64,000 nucleotides of DNA from Planctomycetota bacterium (GCA_020638795.1 JACKHW010000003.1:310001-374000), one strand, 5' to 3'; positions 49,325-59,074 are shown, counted from the first letter of the stretch. Numbers and translations: made by a program. The notes: generated by a model not told the origin, from the letters alone.

Positions 49325-50416
49325 TCACTGGAACACGGTTCGCAGCGACGTACTCACTTCGCCGATTCCACTCATCGCCGAGTTGTCGAGCGTGAAGAAC
49401 GCGGTTTGGACGATCAGCCCCTTCAGCGTCATGTCGTTGGGGATTCCGAGTTGTCCCGGATTCGTGCTGCGAACCGAAGGCAGGGGTTGTGCCGACCGGA
49501 CCGCGCGCAGAATCACGCCGGCCGTGGTGCACGTCCAGTAGACGGTCGATCCGTCGGGCGACACCGCGATGTCTCGCGGCTCGGGCTCACCGAATCCGAG
49601 GAGCGTGAAGTTGCGCGTCGCAGGGTCGTACTCCCAAACGCGATTGCGACCACCGTTTGCGCCATTCATGCCCGGAGTCGGAACCTCGGTGAAATAGACA
49701 CGCCCCTTGGCGTCGATCGCGATGCCCGATGGCTTTTCGAGGCCGGTCAAGAGCGGCGCGATGTTCCCCATCGGATCGCGGCGCAGGATCACACCTGCCG
49801 AACGACAGGTCCAGTAGAGCGAACCATCGTCTGCAGCCGCGATGTCGAAGGGCTCGGGCTCACCCATGCTCAGGATCATCGGAGTGCCATTGACGAGGCG
49901 GGCAACGTTGTTGCCCTTTCCTTGCATGCCCGGGTCGGGCACCTGCGTGAAGAAGACGTTCGCGTTCTTGTCGACTGCGATGCCCATGGGCGTCTTCAGT
50001 CCCGGCGCGATCGCCTGCTGCACGTTGCCCTTCCGGCTCATCAGGACGCCCGCCGTGCTGCAGGTCCAGTAGAACGTTCCCTGAGGGTCGAACGCCAGAT
50101 TCGTCGGACCGGGCTCGCCCGGTACGATGACGACGTGATTGCCGCTCCCATCGAGGCGCGACACCGTGTTGTTCTGGCTGAACTTCCCGGGCTCCGGCAA
50201 CTCCGTGAAGTAGACCTCCCCCGCCGGCGAAAGGGCGATTCCGGTTGGCGCTTTGAGCCCGTTCTTGAGCACGCTGCGCGTGAACCCTTGGGCCTGCGAA
50301 ACACCGGAGGTGAGTGCGATGCCGAATGCGAGGAAGCAACCGACGAGTGAGCAGGACACCAACGAAGTTGCAAGGGGCGGGACTGGACGCGAAGGACGCT
50401 CGCGATGGGCTCGCAC
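49325..50416 (-). CDS. Exported NHL/SMP-30-like beta-propeller
   Basis: A 363-residue exported protein with an uncleaved-looking hydrophobic N-terminus (about 17-42). It contains repeats of the NHL/SMP-30 form 'P.GIA.d..G.vYFTe': 'APTGIALSPAGEVYFTELPEPG', 'TNLAFDPQGTFYWTC', 'MGIAVDKNANVFFTQVPDPG', 'FDIAAADDGSLYWTC', 'SGIAIDAKGRVYFTEVPTPG', 'RDIAVSPDGSTVYWTC'. An alternating 'YWTC' / 'YFTE' pattern suggests paired blades. It is likely a periplasmic or outer-membrane propeller with binding, not enzymatic, function. Confidence 0.85.
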   Translation of the reverse strand: MRAHRERPSRPVPPLATSLVSCSLVGCFLAFGIALTSGVSQAQGFTRSVLKNGLKAPTGIALSPAGEVYFTELPEPGKFSQNNTVSRLDGSGNHVVIVPGEPGPTNLAFDPQGTFYWTCSTAGVLMSRKGNVQQAIAPGLKTPMGIAVDKNANVFFTQVPDPGMQGKGNNVARLVNGTPMILSMGEPEPFDIAAADDGSLYWTCRSAGVILRRDPMGNIAPLLTGLEKPSGIAIDAKGRVYFTEVPTPGMNGANGGRNRVWEYDPATRNFTLLGFGEPEPRDIAVSPDGSTVYWTCTTAGVILRAVRSAQPLPSVRSTNPGQLGIPNDMTLKGLIVQTAFFTLDNSAMSGIGEVSTSLRTVFQ

Positions 50417-50432
50417 GCGTGCCGAGTCACGC

Positions 50433-51596
50433 TCATAACGCCCATACGGTCGGTATCCACGAGAGCACGGACCAGGTGGCTAGCACAGCCAGTGCCAATG
50501 CGGCGACGACCAAGGCGCCATGCTCGAGGCACCAGAGTCGAACGATCGTCCCTCGAGCGACTCCGATGCGCTGCAGACTCCGCGTTTCGGAAGCGCGCAG
50601 CCGCAGAGTAAGAGACAGAACGAGACCGACGAGGAGGACCGTCGAAATGCCGATCAAGAGCGCGAGCCCGTCGACGAGCGCCTTGATGCCGAACACGTAG
50701 TCGAGCAGCTCTTCGATCACGTCCGCGGGCTTCAGGAGCTGCAGCGTGCGCGATGTCTGCAACCGCGCTTCGAGGATCGTGCGTTGCTTGTCGTCCTTCG
50801 GAACGACGATCGCCGCGCTGATCGGCAGCTTGCTCGGATCGCCGTGGATGTGGAACGCGTCGCGATTGTCGTCCGTGACCTTCTGGTACTCGAGGACGGC
50901 TTTGCTCAGGACACGCTCGCCGTCCTGCTCGGACATGACGAGCTTCTCGTCGATGGCTCGAGCATCTTCGTGACCGTGGAACAGTCCCGCTAGCAGCCAG
51001 TCGGTCTTGATGTCGACGAAGACCGCGTCGTCATCCGCGGTCCCGTTCTCGCGCAACACACCGGTCACGAGCATCTCGAGCGCCGGCGGCTTCGAGAGAT
51101 CGTAGAGTTCGGTCGGATCCGAGAAGACCCTTGCTCCGACATCGAGCGCGAGTCGAGACGCGACATGCGCACCGAGCACACAGTCGCCGAGTTGGATCGG
51201 CAGCGTGCCGCGCGCGACGCTCGAACCCATGACTTCGAAATAGTCGGGGGTCGTCGCGACGATCGGCGTGCCCCTCGCACGAAAGCGACGACCGACCGGG
51301 ATCACGTAGGCGCGACCGTCCTTTGCAAGTTCGTCGGCCTCGTGACGTTCGAGCGGAGGCAACGCGAGATCACGATGGCTCAACACGGCGAGCGTCAGGT
51401 CGAAGCGATTGCCCCGCGCACCGAGCACGAGCGGCACGCGCTCCGACCGCGTGCGTAGCTTCGTCTCGAATCCCTTCGAGACGAGCGTCGACGCGAGCGG
51501 CACGAAGAACGCGAGCGCGAGCGCGAAGCAGAGGATCAGGTTCTGCTTCCATGCGTGGACGAGACGGCGCGACGCGAGCCTGAGGACTCCCCTCAT
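50433..51596 (-). CDS. ABC transporter permease, FtsX/MacB-like
   Basis: The ATG at 51596 overlaps the ATPase stop (ATGA). The 387-residue protein has one N-terminal membrane helix (about 18-38), a large extracytoplasmic domain (about 40-290) containing His-rich stretches ('GLFHGHED', 'FHIHGD'), and a C-terminal FtsX-type bundle of three helices. Permeases of this type act as mechanotransducers with an ATPase partner, exporting or handling lipids, lipoproteins or peptides instead of importing metal. The partner ATPase is the next gene upstream. Confidence 0.85.
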   Translation of the reverse strand: MRGVLRLASRRLVHAWKQNLILCFALALAFFVPLASTLVSKGFETKLRTRSERVPLVLGARGNRFDLTLAVLSHRDLALPPLERHEADELAKDGRAYVIPVGRRFRARGTPIVATTPDYFEVMGSSVARGTLPIQLGDCVLGAHVASRLALDVGARVFSDPTELYDLSKPPALEMLVTGVLRENGTADDDAVFVDIKTDWLLAGLFHGHEDARAIDEKLVMSEQDGERVLSKAVLEYQKVTDDNRDAFHIHGDPSKLPISAAIVVPKDDKQRTILEARLQTSRTLQLLKPADVIEELLDYVFGIKALVDGLALLIGISTVLLVGLVLSLTLRLRASETRSLQRIGVARGTIVRLWCLEHGALVVAALALAVLATWSVLSWIPTVWAL

Positions 51597-52318
51597 CGCG
51601 CTGCACCGCCATTCGCAGGGACGGCTCCCATGTCGAGGACATCGTCGAAGCGTTCGCACACCGCCGGGTCGTGCGTGATACAGAAGAGCGCGATCCCTCG
51701 CGCACGCACTTCGTCGCACAGGAGATCGACGACGGCGTGGCCGCGTTCCATGTCGAGATTGCCGGTCGGTTCGTCGAGGACCAGCACGTCCGGCTCGGTC
51801 ACGAGCGCGCGACAGATCGCGACGCGCTGGCGCTCACCTTGAGACAGTCGTTCGGGCTTGCGCGCGAGCACGTCCTGGATGCCCGTTCGTTCGGCGAGGC
51901 GAACCGCACGTTGTCGTGCGTTCGCATCGGGCTTCGCTCCGGGCGTGACATCGAACGGTAGCAAGATGTTCTCGAGAGCATCGAGCCACGGCACGAGTTC
52001 GAGTTCTTGGAACACGAGACCGAAGCGACGCAGCCGCAACGCACGCCTCGCCGCATCGTGCAAGGCGTACAGGTTTGCGCCTTCGAACGTCACGAGACCT
52101 CGCGTCGGCTCGAGGATGCCGGAGAGGACCATCGCGAGCGTCGTCTTCCCACAACCCGACGGCCCGACGCATGCCACCGAACGCCCCCAGGCGAGTTCGA
52201 AACGCGCGAGTTCGAGCCTAAAACCCTGGCCGGACGCATCGATACGGTAGGCATGATCGAGCGCTTCGATCTCGAGACACGACCCATGGCGGGCCAAACT
52301 ACACGCCCCCACGCTCAA
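51593..52318 (-). CDS. ABC transporter ATP-binding protein (LolD/MacB type)
   Basis: No ATG precedes the domain. A TTG at 52318 overlaps the upstream stop (TTGA); a GTG at 52312 is the alternative. The 241-residue ATPase has Walker A 'GPSGCGKTTLAMVLSG', Q-loop 'LVFQELELVPWLDALENILLP', signature 'LSQGERQRVAICRAL', Walker B 'VLVLDEPTGNLD' and switch His 'ITHDP'. 'GNLD' and its length match the LolD/FtsE/MacB group that works with FtsX-type permeases. It drives the permease coupled downstream. Confidence 0.9.
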   Translation of the reverse strand: MSVGACSLARHGSCLEIEALDHAYRIDASGQGFRLELARFELAWGRSVACVGPSGCGKTTLAMVLSGILEPTRGLVTFEGANLYALHDAARRALRLRRFGLVFQELELVPWLDALENILLPFDVTPGAKPDANARQRAVRLAERTGIQDVLARKPERLSQGERQRVAICRALVTEPDVLVLDEPTGNLDMERGHAVVDLLCDEVRARGIALFCITHDPAVCERFDDVLDMGAVPANGGAAR

Positions 52319-53643
52319 CGCCCCTGACCACGTGAAGAGTCGGTCGGCTGCTCGACCGGAGCGGTCTGCGAGCCGAAGGTCCGCAGATCGGTCTTCTCGA
52401 GCGTGCGCGACGATTTCGGCACGTAGCTGACGATGCGCCATGCATCGCCGGTGTTCGCGACGCGGAATCGGGCCTCGTACTCGTTGGTCTGGTTGTGGCC
52501 ATGGCCCCAGTGATAGACCTCGCCATAGACGCTCCAAGACGCGTCGACATCGAAGGCCGCGTGTCCGTCGTCCATCGTCGACGGTGCGATCGAAACGGCC
52601 TTCAGGTCGACGTTCTTGACGCGGCTGACGGCGCCACCCTCTTCTCGCATCACGAGCCCGTTGTAGATCGACGCGTAGAGTTCCTCGAGCAACTTGCCGT
52701 GGACGCTGCGCGCGAGCGCATCGTAGATCTCGTCCTCGGTTCCGAAGTCGAACGCGCGATACACGTTGGTGTGTAGCGCTTCGAAAATCTTGCGCTCCTG
52801 CGCTTCGTCGGGAAGCTCCTCGTGAGTGAACGGAACCGCGACATCGATCGATCGCAGCGGAAAGCACGCCGCGCCGACGATCACGGCAACGATGCCGCCG
52901 CGCACCAGGACGCGCTTCCCTGCACGGCTTCCCGCGAACAGCAACGTCAAGAGCGCGATCGCGCCCCATGCTGCGACGACGAGCACGGTCACGACGGGGA
53001 CCCGCATCGTCGGCCGCGCCGCAGGCAGGGGCACGCCCGCGAATTCGGCACGCCCGGCACGCGAGCGATTCCACTCGTAGACAGGTTCGTCGACGCGAAA
53101 GGTCACTCTGTCCTCCTTGCCCTCCGCGAGCGTGCTCGCCGCGACGCTGACGGGTGGTGCTTGTCCGTCCTCGGGATCGAGCGCGAGATCGGGCGGAAAC
53201 GACGCCCACCGTACCGTCAAGTCTTCGAACGACGCGTCGGCAGCGTAGGCGAGCTGGAGACGAACCTTCGTCATCGCGCGCATGCCGAAGAGCGGAAAGA
53301 GAGGCAGGAGCCGCTGATCGGGCGGCTCGACGCCGAACCCTTCGTCGACCGGACTGACGACCTTGCCGTCGATCGAGACTTCGTGCTTCGTATTGAAGTG
53401 TTCGAACAGCGCCTCGTGCAGCGTGTCGTGCTCGACCGGGTCGAGGCGATCGCGGTTCTCGCGCAAGACTCCGACGACCAGGTCCGCGAAGAGCAAGTTG
53501 ACGGTGATCGTGATCTTGACGTCGCTGCGGCCGATCGTGATCCGGACATCCGCGTCCGGACCGTCCTGCGGATGGAGGTCTCTCCCTCGATCTCCGGGCA
53601 GAAGTCCCCCGAGCACGGACGCCACGAGCGCAAGCAAACGCAT
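52315..53643 (-). CDS. Exported membrane protein of unknown family, ABC-operon partner
   Basis: The ATG at 53643 gives 442 residues, with a signal peptide, a soluble N-terminal region with 'DADVRITIGRSDVKITITVNLLFADLVVG' (duplicated-looking beta strands), and two membrane helices near residues 225-275. A C-terminal domain 'IYDALARSVHGKLLEELYASIYNGLVMREEGGAVSRVKNVDLKAVSI' follows, then 'ASWSVYGEVYHWGHGHNQTNEYEARFRVANTGDAWRIVSY', which looks like a nuclear-transport-factor-2-type fold. The stop overlaps the ATPase start, so all three genes form one operon. No family was recognised. Confidence 0.7.
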   Translation of the reverse strand: MRLLALVASVLGGLLPGDRGRDLHPQDGPDADVRITIGRSDVKITITVNLLFADLVVGVLRENRDRLDPVEHDTLHEALFEHFNTKHEVSIDGKVVSPVDEGFGVEPPDQRLLPLFPLFGMRAMTKVRLQLAYAADASFEDLTVRWASFPPDLALDPEDGQAPPVSVAASTLAEGKEDRVTFRVDEPVYEWNRSRAGRAEFAGVPLPAARPTMRVPVVTVLVVAAWGAIALLTLLFAGSRAGKRVLVRGGIVAVIVGAACFPLRSIDVAVPFTHEELPDEAQERKIFEALHTNVYRAFDFGTEDEIYDALARSVHGKLLEELYASIYNGLVMREEGGAVSRVKNVDLKAVSIAPSTMDDGHAAFDVDASWSVYGEVYHWGHGHNQTNEYEARFRVANTGDAWRIVSYVPKSSRTLEKTDLRTFGSQTAPVEQPTDSSRGQGR

Positions 53644-53751
53644 CGACGCAGGATAGCAGCGTGAGCAACGCGTCCCGCCTGGCGCTATCTTGTTTCGCCT
53701 ACGACTTTCAAGATGCACGGCGCATCGCGCCGCTACTCGGCAACGGATCCA

Positions 53752-55662
53752 ATGACCACGAGCCTACGAACGATCCCTATCCTCCTCGCGGCAATCTGTC
53801 CTCAGGTCGTCGCCCAGGCACCATCGAAGGCGCCACGCATCCACGAGATGCTCGAGTCCTCGGGCGAGGACGTCCGGACGTACGACAGCCACGTGACGAC
53901 GCTCGCCAACCCGTTTCTCGAGGGACGGTTGCCCGGCACCCGCGGCATGGAGATCGCCAAGGAGTACGTCGAGTACTGGCTTCGGCGCGCGGGTGTCGAG
54001 CCGGCGTTCGAGGTCGATGGCAAAGCGAGCTGGCGTCAGCCGTTCTTGCTCGGGCAGAAGAGCACGATCATCAAGAGCGCGGGGCTCGCCGCTGGTGACG
54101 CACGGCTCGCGGACGGCAAGGACTTCGTGCTGACGGGACTCGGCGCCGCTTCGGGCGTCGAGCTCGACGCCGAACTCGTCTTCTGCGGCTATGGCATCGA
54201 GAGTGGCAACGACGGATACACGAGCTTTGCCGAAGACACGGATCTGAACGGCAAGATCGCGGTCGTCCTGCGCTTCGAACCGATGGACGAGCAGGGCAAG
54301 AGCAAGTGGTCGGCGCGCGGCTGGTCGGCGAGCGCCGGTTTGCAACAGAAGCTCGAAGCCTGCAACAAGCGCGGCGCGGCAGCGATCCTGCTCGTCAACA
54401 CGGCGGGCGCCGATGATCCGCGAAGCAACCAACTCTACGAGCCTGGAGGCGGCGGAAGCCGTGCGGCTTCGGTTCCGGTGTTTCAACTGACGCCGGATGC
54501 GGCCGCGCGCTTCGTCGCTGCGGCATCGGGTGACGGCCAGTCACTCGCAGCTTGGACCGCAAAGGCCAACGCGGGCACCGCAGTAGGAAGTATGGGCAAG
54601 GCGCACGTCGAAGCGGATCTCGTGCGTGAGCGCCTTCCGGGTGAGAACGTCGGCGGCGTCGTTCGTGGACGCGGTGGTCTCGCGAGCGAATGGGTCGTGC
54701 TCGGCGCACACCTCGACCACCTCGGCTACGGTAGCTTCGGCTCGCGTCGCGGCGCCGGTCAGCTCCACCCGGGTGCCGACGACAACGCTTCTGGCGCTGC
54801 CGGGATGCTGATGATCGCCGACGCCTACCGCCGCTGGGCGAGCCTGCTTCCTCAGGACGTCCCACTGCGTAACGTGCTCTTCATCGCGTTCAGCGGTGAG
54901 GAGTCGGGACTCGTCGGTTCGCGCCACTACGTCAAAGAGCCGATCGCGCCGCTCGACAAGCATGCGCTGATGATCAACTTCGACATGATCGGGCGCATGA
55001 AGGACGAGCGCTTGTCCGTCTCCGGAACGCGGAGTGCGGCGGGCATGGAGGAATGGCTCGACCCGATCCTCGAGGCGAGCGACCTGACGATCGTCGAGAA
55101 CGCACTCGGTTTCGGCGGTAGCGATCACCAGGCGTTCCTCGCGAAGCGCGTCCCGTATCTCTTCTCGATCATCGCCGACTTCCACGACGACTATCACACG
55201 CCCGACGACGTCTCCTGGAAGATCGACCGGGAGGGAGCCGTCAAGGCCGTGCACCTCTACACCAAGATCGTCGAAGCCGCGGCGATGCGCAGCGAGCCGT
55301 TCGTGTGGCAGGATCGTCAACCGCGTCGCACGAAGCCGGCCGGTGATACGGAGAGCAGTGCGCCGGCCCCGTCGCGCGCGTCGATGAAGGTGCGCTTCGG
55401 CATCAAGCCCGGCAACTACGCGGATGACGAGGACGGCGTCCAGGTCGACGGCGTGACGCCGGACACCCCCGCCGCCAAGGGCGGAGTTCAGGAAGGCGAT
55501 CGTATCGTCACGTGGAACGGCGAGAAGGTCGGCGACATCCGCGACTGGATGACGAAGCTGATGAAGCACGACCCGGGAGACAAGGTCAAAGTCGGCGTCC
55601 TGCGTGACGGCAAGAAGGTCGAACTCGTCGTCGAACTCGAAGCGCCGAACACGGGCCGCTGA
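53752..55662 (+). CDS. M28 family zinc peptidase with PA and C-terminal PDZ domain
   Basis: The ATG at 53752 gives about 636 residues with a signal peptide. A PA (protease-associated) insert lies around 110-260 ('VFCGYGIESG...YTSFAEDTDLNGKIAVVLRF'). The M28 di-zinc core follows: 'VLGAHLDHLGYG' (first His and Asp), 'HPGADDNASGAAGMLMIADA' (bridging Asp), 'FIAFSGEESGLVGSRHYV' (catalytic Glu pair), 'NFDMIGR', and 'DYHTPDDVSWKID' (last His). The last ~90 residues are a PDZ-like domain ('VDGVTPDTPAAKGGVQEGDRIVTWNGEKV'). It is an exported aminopeptidase-like enzyme. Confidence 0.93.
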   Translation: MTTSLRTIPILLAAICPQVVAQAPSKAPRIHEMLESSGEDVRTYDSHVTTLANPFLEGRLPGTRGMEIAKEYVEYWLRRAGVEPAFEVDGKASWRQPFLLGQKSTIIKSAGLAAGDARLADGKDFVLTGLGAASGVELDAELVFCGYGIESGNDGYTSFAEDTDLNGKIAVVLRFEPMDEQGKSKWSARGWSASAGLQQKLEACNKRGAAAILLVNTAGADDPRSNQLYEPGGGGSRAASVPVFQLTPDAAARFVAAASGDGQSLAAWTAKANAGTAVGSMGKAHVEADLVRERLPGENVGGVVRGRGGLASEWVVLGAHLDHLGYGSFGSRRGAGQLHPGADDNASGAAGMLMIADAYRRWASLLPQDVPLRNVLFIAFSGEESGLVGSRHYVKEPIAPLDKHALMINFDMIGRMKDERLSVSGTRSAAGMEEWLDPILEASDLTIVENALGFGGSDHQAFLAKRVPYLFSIIADFHDDYHTPDDVSWKIDREGAVKAVHLYTKIVEAAAMRSEPFVWQDRQPRRTKPAGDTESSAPAPSRASMKVRFGIKPGNYADDEDGVQVDGVTPDTPAAKGGVQEGDRIVTWNGEKVGDIRDWMTKLMKHDPGDKVKVGVLRDGKKVELVVELEAPNTGR

Positions 55663-55680
55663 ATTCGACGCGCTGATCGT

Positions 55681-56901
55681 TCACTTCAGGATCGTGAACT
55701 TGACGGCGTTGGACCCGGAAGCGGCGATGACCGAGCAGCGATCCGCCCAGAGGAATTGCGCGTAGAGCGTGAGTCCGACGAGCCCTCCGTCGTTCGGAAT
55801 CGGCAATCTCGTACGCGTTCCTCCACCACTGTCGGAGGCGACAGGGAGCCACAACGTCGCCGGATCGAACGGATCGATGTTGAGGTTCAGCACGCCGAGG
55901 AACAACACGGGAGGCTCCGCACTCTTGATCCCGAGCACGAGACGCCCGAACGTTGACGGCAAGGTGTTGGCCTCCGTGATCGCGAAGCTCGCATTGCCGA
56001 GCGTCGGACTGCCCGTCACACCGACGCGCGGGTTGCCGAGGCAACCCGGTGTTGCGACACCATAGAACATGACGCCGGGCATCGTGACCGCGCTGAAGCC
56101 CGTCACGGGGGCCTGCACAGGCAGGATCGACAAGAAGGTCGTCCTGCCGTTGGTCAGGTCCACTTCGAACAGCGCGCTGCTCGACACGTTCTGGCCAGGC
56201 GACGTCACGACCAAGTAGCCCTTGTCGTCGGTTCCGGCGATGTCGAACGACACGTTCTCGCCAACGTTGATGCCGAGTGAACCGACGGTGTTGAGGACGC
56301 CCGCGTTCGGTGGATCTTGGCGAACGAGCGTGTCGAAGTTGCTGTCGATCCCGTACAGCACGGTCGTCGTGACGTTCGCCCGCGAGTTCGTGTATGCGCT
56401 GGCGACAATGTTGGGGTTCAAGCCGAACTTCGCATCGTTCGCGGCATACGAGAGCGTTCCGTCGACCGCGACGACCGCGCCGGTGTCCGGATGGGCTCGC
56501 AGATCTTGATCCGCATTGGACGTGATGCGGATGCGATCGACGGTCGGATTGAAATCGAAACCGAAGCTCGAGCCATTGAGCGCCGGCGAGAGCGTCGCGC
56601 CTACCGGCGTGGCGGCGCCGTTCGTCACGTCGATCGTGTAGATGCGATGGCTGCTGCCGAGTGCGTACAGCGCCGGCTGATTCGCGGCGGATGCCGGTCG
56701 GAAGTCGATGCCGAGGATCTGTTCGTCCTTGGCGAGACCGGTGATCTGCGAGTCGCTGACGACACGTCCCGGCAAACCGATGTTGACGCGCACGAGGTGC
56801 ATGTCCTCGGTCGTCATGAAGAAGTCTTGTGCGAACAAGCAAGGCGACGCAATCGACACCAATGCTGTGAGGGAACGGGCGAGAGTCTTGGAAGTCTTCA
56901 T
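55681..56901 (-). CDS. DUF4394 family exported protein
   Basis: The ATG at 56901 overlaps the stop of the upstream gene (ATGA). The 406-residue protein has a signal peptide ending 'SPCLFAQ'. It contains the DUF4394 pattern: 'DEQILGIDFRPASAANQPALYALGSSHRIYTIDVTNGAATPVG', 'GFDFNPTVDRIRITSNADQDLRAHPDTGAVVAVDGTLSYAA', 'ASAYTNS....TTVLYGIDSNFDTLVRQDPPNAG'. Repeats are propeller-like. The C-terminal ~130 residues are an additional beta domain of unknown kind ending in a planctomycete-style extension. Function unknown; it co-occurs with DUF4331 here. Confidence 0.88.
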   Translation of the reverse strand: MKTSKTLARSLTALVSIASPCLFAQDFFMTTEDMHLVRVNIGLPGRVVSDSQITGLAKDEQILGIDFRPASAANQPALYALGSSHRIYTIDVTNGAATPVGATLSPALNGSSFGFDFNPTVDRIRITSNADQDLRAHPDTGAVVAVDGTLSYAANDAKFGLNPNIVASAYTNSRANVTTTVLYGIDSNFDTLVRQDPPNAGVLNTVGSLGINVGENVSFDIAGTDDKGYLVVTSPGQNVSSSALFEVDLTNGRTTFLSILPVQAPVTGFSAVTMPGVMFYGVATPGCLGNPRVGVTGSPTLGNASFAITEANTLPSTFGRLVLGIKSAEPPVLFLGVLNLNIDPFDPATLWLPVASDSGGGTRTRLPIPNDGGLVGLTLYAQFLWADRCSVIAASGSNAVKFTILK

Positions 56902-57596
56902 GTGCGTTCGTGGAAGAAAGGGAGTGTGGGGTCGAAGGGCCGAGGCACACCGCGGGCGGTGCGTTGGGCGAAGAGGAATCGGTAGATGAACAGGGTGAGA
57001 ACGACACCCAGCGACGCGCCGAGGTAGGTCCACCGGCACGTGGATGTCGACGCTGAAGACGATGCCGTGATGGGTCCGAGCGCAAGCTCGCACGTCGGGT
57101 GTTCGGCATCGAGCAGGCAGCCCCGGTGCTCTCGACCAGCCGCCACGTCGGACACGATCACTCGATGCCCTCGAGGTAGCGAATCGAAGATCCGCGCTTC
57201 GATCGACACGCGATCGACATTCGTGGCAAGCGCGAACCGACCGACGAGCACGAAGGCCGAATCACTTGGCTCGAACCGCATCGACCAGGACTCGGCGATC
57301 TTTCGATCGATCTCGAGGGATCGCGCCGTCATCGAGCGAAGGCACTCGAGACGGAGCGCGCGATCCTCGTTCGTGAGCGTCCCGGCGGGCGACGAGGCAA
57401 GGCTCTCATCGTGCACGGACCACGAAACGTCGAGGAACGCCGGCGTAGTGGCGTTGCGTCGGACATCGAGCGTACTGAGCCCCGGGTCGTGTGGTGGCAC
57501 CGCTCGCGCTGTGACGCTGAGCAAGGTTCCGGACAGCAAGGGCAAGAGCGCTGCCGTACGTGAAATCGAGCGTGGCATCGAGCGAAGGAGGACCAT
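56898..57596 (-). CDS. Exported protein resembling the N-terminal domain of HupE/UreJ-type proteins, single C-terminal membrane helix
   Basis: This 232-residue protein has a signal peptide, then 'HDPGLSTLDVRRNATTPAFLDVSWSVHDES'. That opening is like the 'HDPGlS.LdV' start of the extracytoplasmic domain of large HupE/UreJ-family proteins. It ends with one membrane helix ('YLGASLGVVLTLFIYRFLF') and a short tail; the multi-pass HupE domain is absent, so the protein could be a truncated relative. It is translationally coupled to DUF4394 downstream and lies 21 bp after DUF4331. Family resemblance is tentative. Confidence 0.6.
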   Translation of the reverse strand: MVLLRSMPRSISRTAALLPLLSGTLLSVTARAVPPHDPGLSTLDVRRNATTPAFLDVSWSVHDESLASSPAGTLTNEDRALRLECLRSMTARSLEIDRKIAESWSMRFEPSDSAFVLVGRFALATNVDRVSIEARIFDSLPRGHRVIVSDVAAGREHRGCLLDAEHPTCELALGPITASSSASTSTCRWTYLGASLGVVLTLFIYRFLFAQRTARGVPRPFDPTLPFFHERT

Positions 57597-57617
57597 GGTG
57601 CGACTCGCTCGAGAACC

Positions 57618-59060
57618 TCAATCGTGACGGTGATTGCGGCCGTTGTGCGGTACCCCGCCGTACGGGAACACCTTGTTGTAGACCGCATCGTTTGCGTCCA
57701 CGTTGTCGCCCGCCAAGCGGATGACTGGAGGACTCGTACGCAAGTCGCTGATGACGGCCGAGACTCCGATGTCGATGACGTCGTCACCGAACCTCCTGCC
57801 GTTGGGCCACCCACTCGGCACTTGACCCTGAGCGAGCGGGCTATAGCTCGTGTCACCACCGAAAATCGAGAGGCGTGAATAGCCAGGATCGTCGGGGGTC
57901 GCGACGTGGTTGGGTCCACCACCGGCGAGCGGCACCGGATTCGTCGAGAGGTCGACCTTGATCAGGTCGGGAATGAAGATGCCCACGAGATCCGAACGGT
58001 TCGTTTCGATTCCGGGGATCGGGTTGCCCTTGAAAACGATGGCGTTGAGTAGTTTCGCGAGCTCGGGGCTATCCGCGTACTTCTTGAAGACGAGAGGATC
58101 GTCACTCGGCGGGCAGCGGTTGTAGAGATCCTTGTCGGCGATCGCGACGAACGCCTCACAGAACAGCGGATTGCCCTGACGACCGATCTGGACCCAATCA
58201 CCGACTTCGATATCGCCGAGCGACTTGATTCGAACCGTGAACGTCTTGCGATACGTCGTTGCCCACACTCCGACCTGTTGCCTGTCACCGCCGAGCTGTG
58301 CCATCGGGACCGACAGGTTGATCGTGTGGACATTGAAGCCGCGTTGAGAGTCCCGAGCCGCTCCCTTGCCCCGCAGCTGGAGCAGGTCGAACACGGCTTG
58401 AATGTCGCCGTAGAACCCGTCTTCGCGTTGGCCACACCAGCTGTAATGGCCCGTCGCGAGCGCAGCCACGGTCTGGCGTGTGTATTTGTCGAGCTTCGTG
58501 ACGCTATCGACGCCGATCTTGGCGAGGCCTTCACCCTGTGCCGTGTTGTACTCGGGAGTCGCAATGCCTTGATTGTTGGGTGGGACCACGCCCGACCCGA
58601 GCCTCACGACACCACTCGAGGACACACGCGTCACCGCGTACCGCTGCGTGCGGTTCTGATCCGCGTCGTCGACGTCGTTGATGACACCGAGGTACGACTG
58701 GAGGATCGTGCCCTGCGTCTTGTACGAAGTCTTGAACTCGAAGAAGTAACTGATCGTCGGCAGGCCGCGTGCCACGTCCTTGCCGGTAGCGACGTGCAAC
58801 GCGTAGAGCACGCGATCGTCGAAGTCGTATTTGTTCGGGCCGATTCCCGGATCCTCGAACGGATAGACCGATACCGCCATCTGCAGGGCTTTCTGGCCGG
58901 AGGGATCCTTGCCGACGAACGCATACACGTCCGTCGTATTCGCGGCGTCGTCGAGCGTGATCAACGGCGCGTCCATGTGGCTCGACGCCATGGCCGGAGC
59001 GGCCAGTGCCGCGAGTGACGCCATCAGACCTGAATACTTGATTGAGTGCCTCGAGAGCAT
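57618..59060 (-). CDS. DUF4331 family exported protein
   Basis: The ATG at 59060 is chosen because AGGAG precedes it by 6 nt (an ATG at 59066 has no spacing). The 480-residue protein has a signal peptide and then 'ASSHMDAPLITLDDAANTTDVYAFVGKDPS', the DUF4331 opening ('SHrDAP....D..ad.tDvYaF'). Later blocks are 'ISYFFEFKTSYKTQGTIL', 'FNVHTINLSVPMAQL', 'VGVWATTYRKTF', 'QIGRQGNPLFCEAFVA', 'NRSDLVGIFIPDLIKVDLSTNPV' and the C-terminal 'GWPNGRRFGDDVIDIGVSAV'. The family is secreted, of unknown function, and often sits beside TPR and ECF/ChrR genes as here. Confidence 0.93.
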   Translation of the reverse strand: MLSRHSIKYSGLMASLAALAAPAMASSHMDAPLITLDDAANTTDVYAFVGKDPSGQKALQMAVSVYPFEDPGIGPNKYDFDDRVLYALHVATGKDVARGLPTISYFFEFKTSYKTQGTILQSYLGVINDVDDADQNRTQRYAVTRVSSSGVVRLGSGVVPPNNQGIATPEYNTAQGEGLAKIGVDSVTKLDKYTRQTVAALATGHYSWCGQREDGFYGDIQAVFDLLQLRGKGAARDSQRGFNVHTINLSVPMAQLGGDRQQVGVWATTYRKTFTVRIKSLGDIEVGDWVQIGRQGNPLFCEAFVAIADKDLYNRCPPSDDPLVFKKYADSPELAKLLNAIVFKGNPIPGIETNRSDLVGIFIPDLIKVDLSTNPVPLAGGGPNHVATPDDPGYSRLSIFGGDTSYSPLAQGQVPSGWPNGRRFGDDVIDIGVSAVISDLRTSPPVIRLAGDNVDANDAVYNKVFPYGGVPHNGRNHRHD

Positions 59061-59074
59061 CGTCATCTCCTGGA

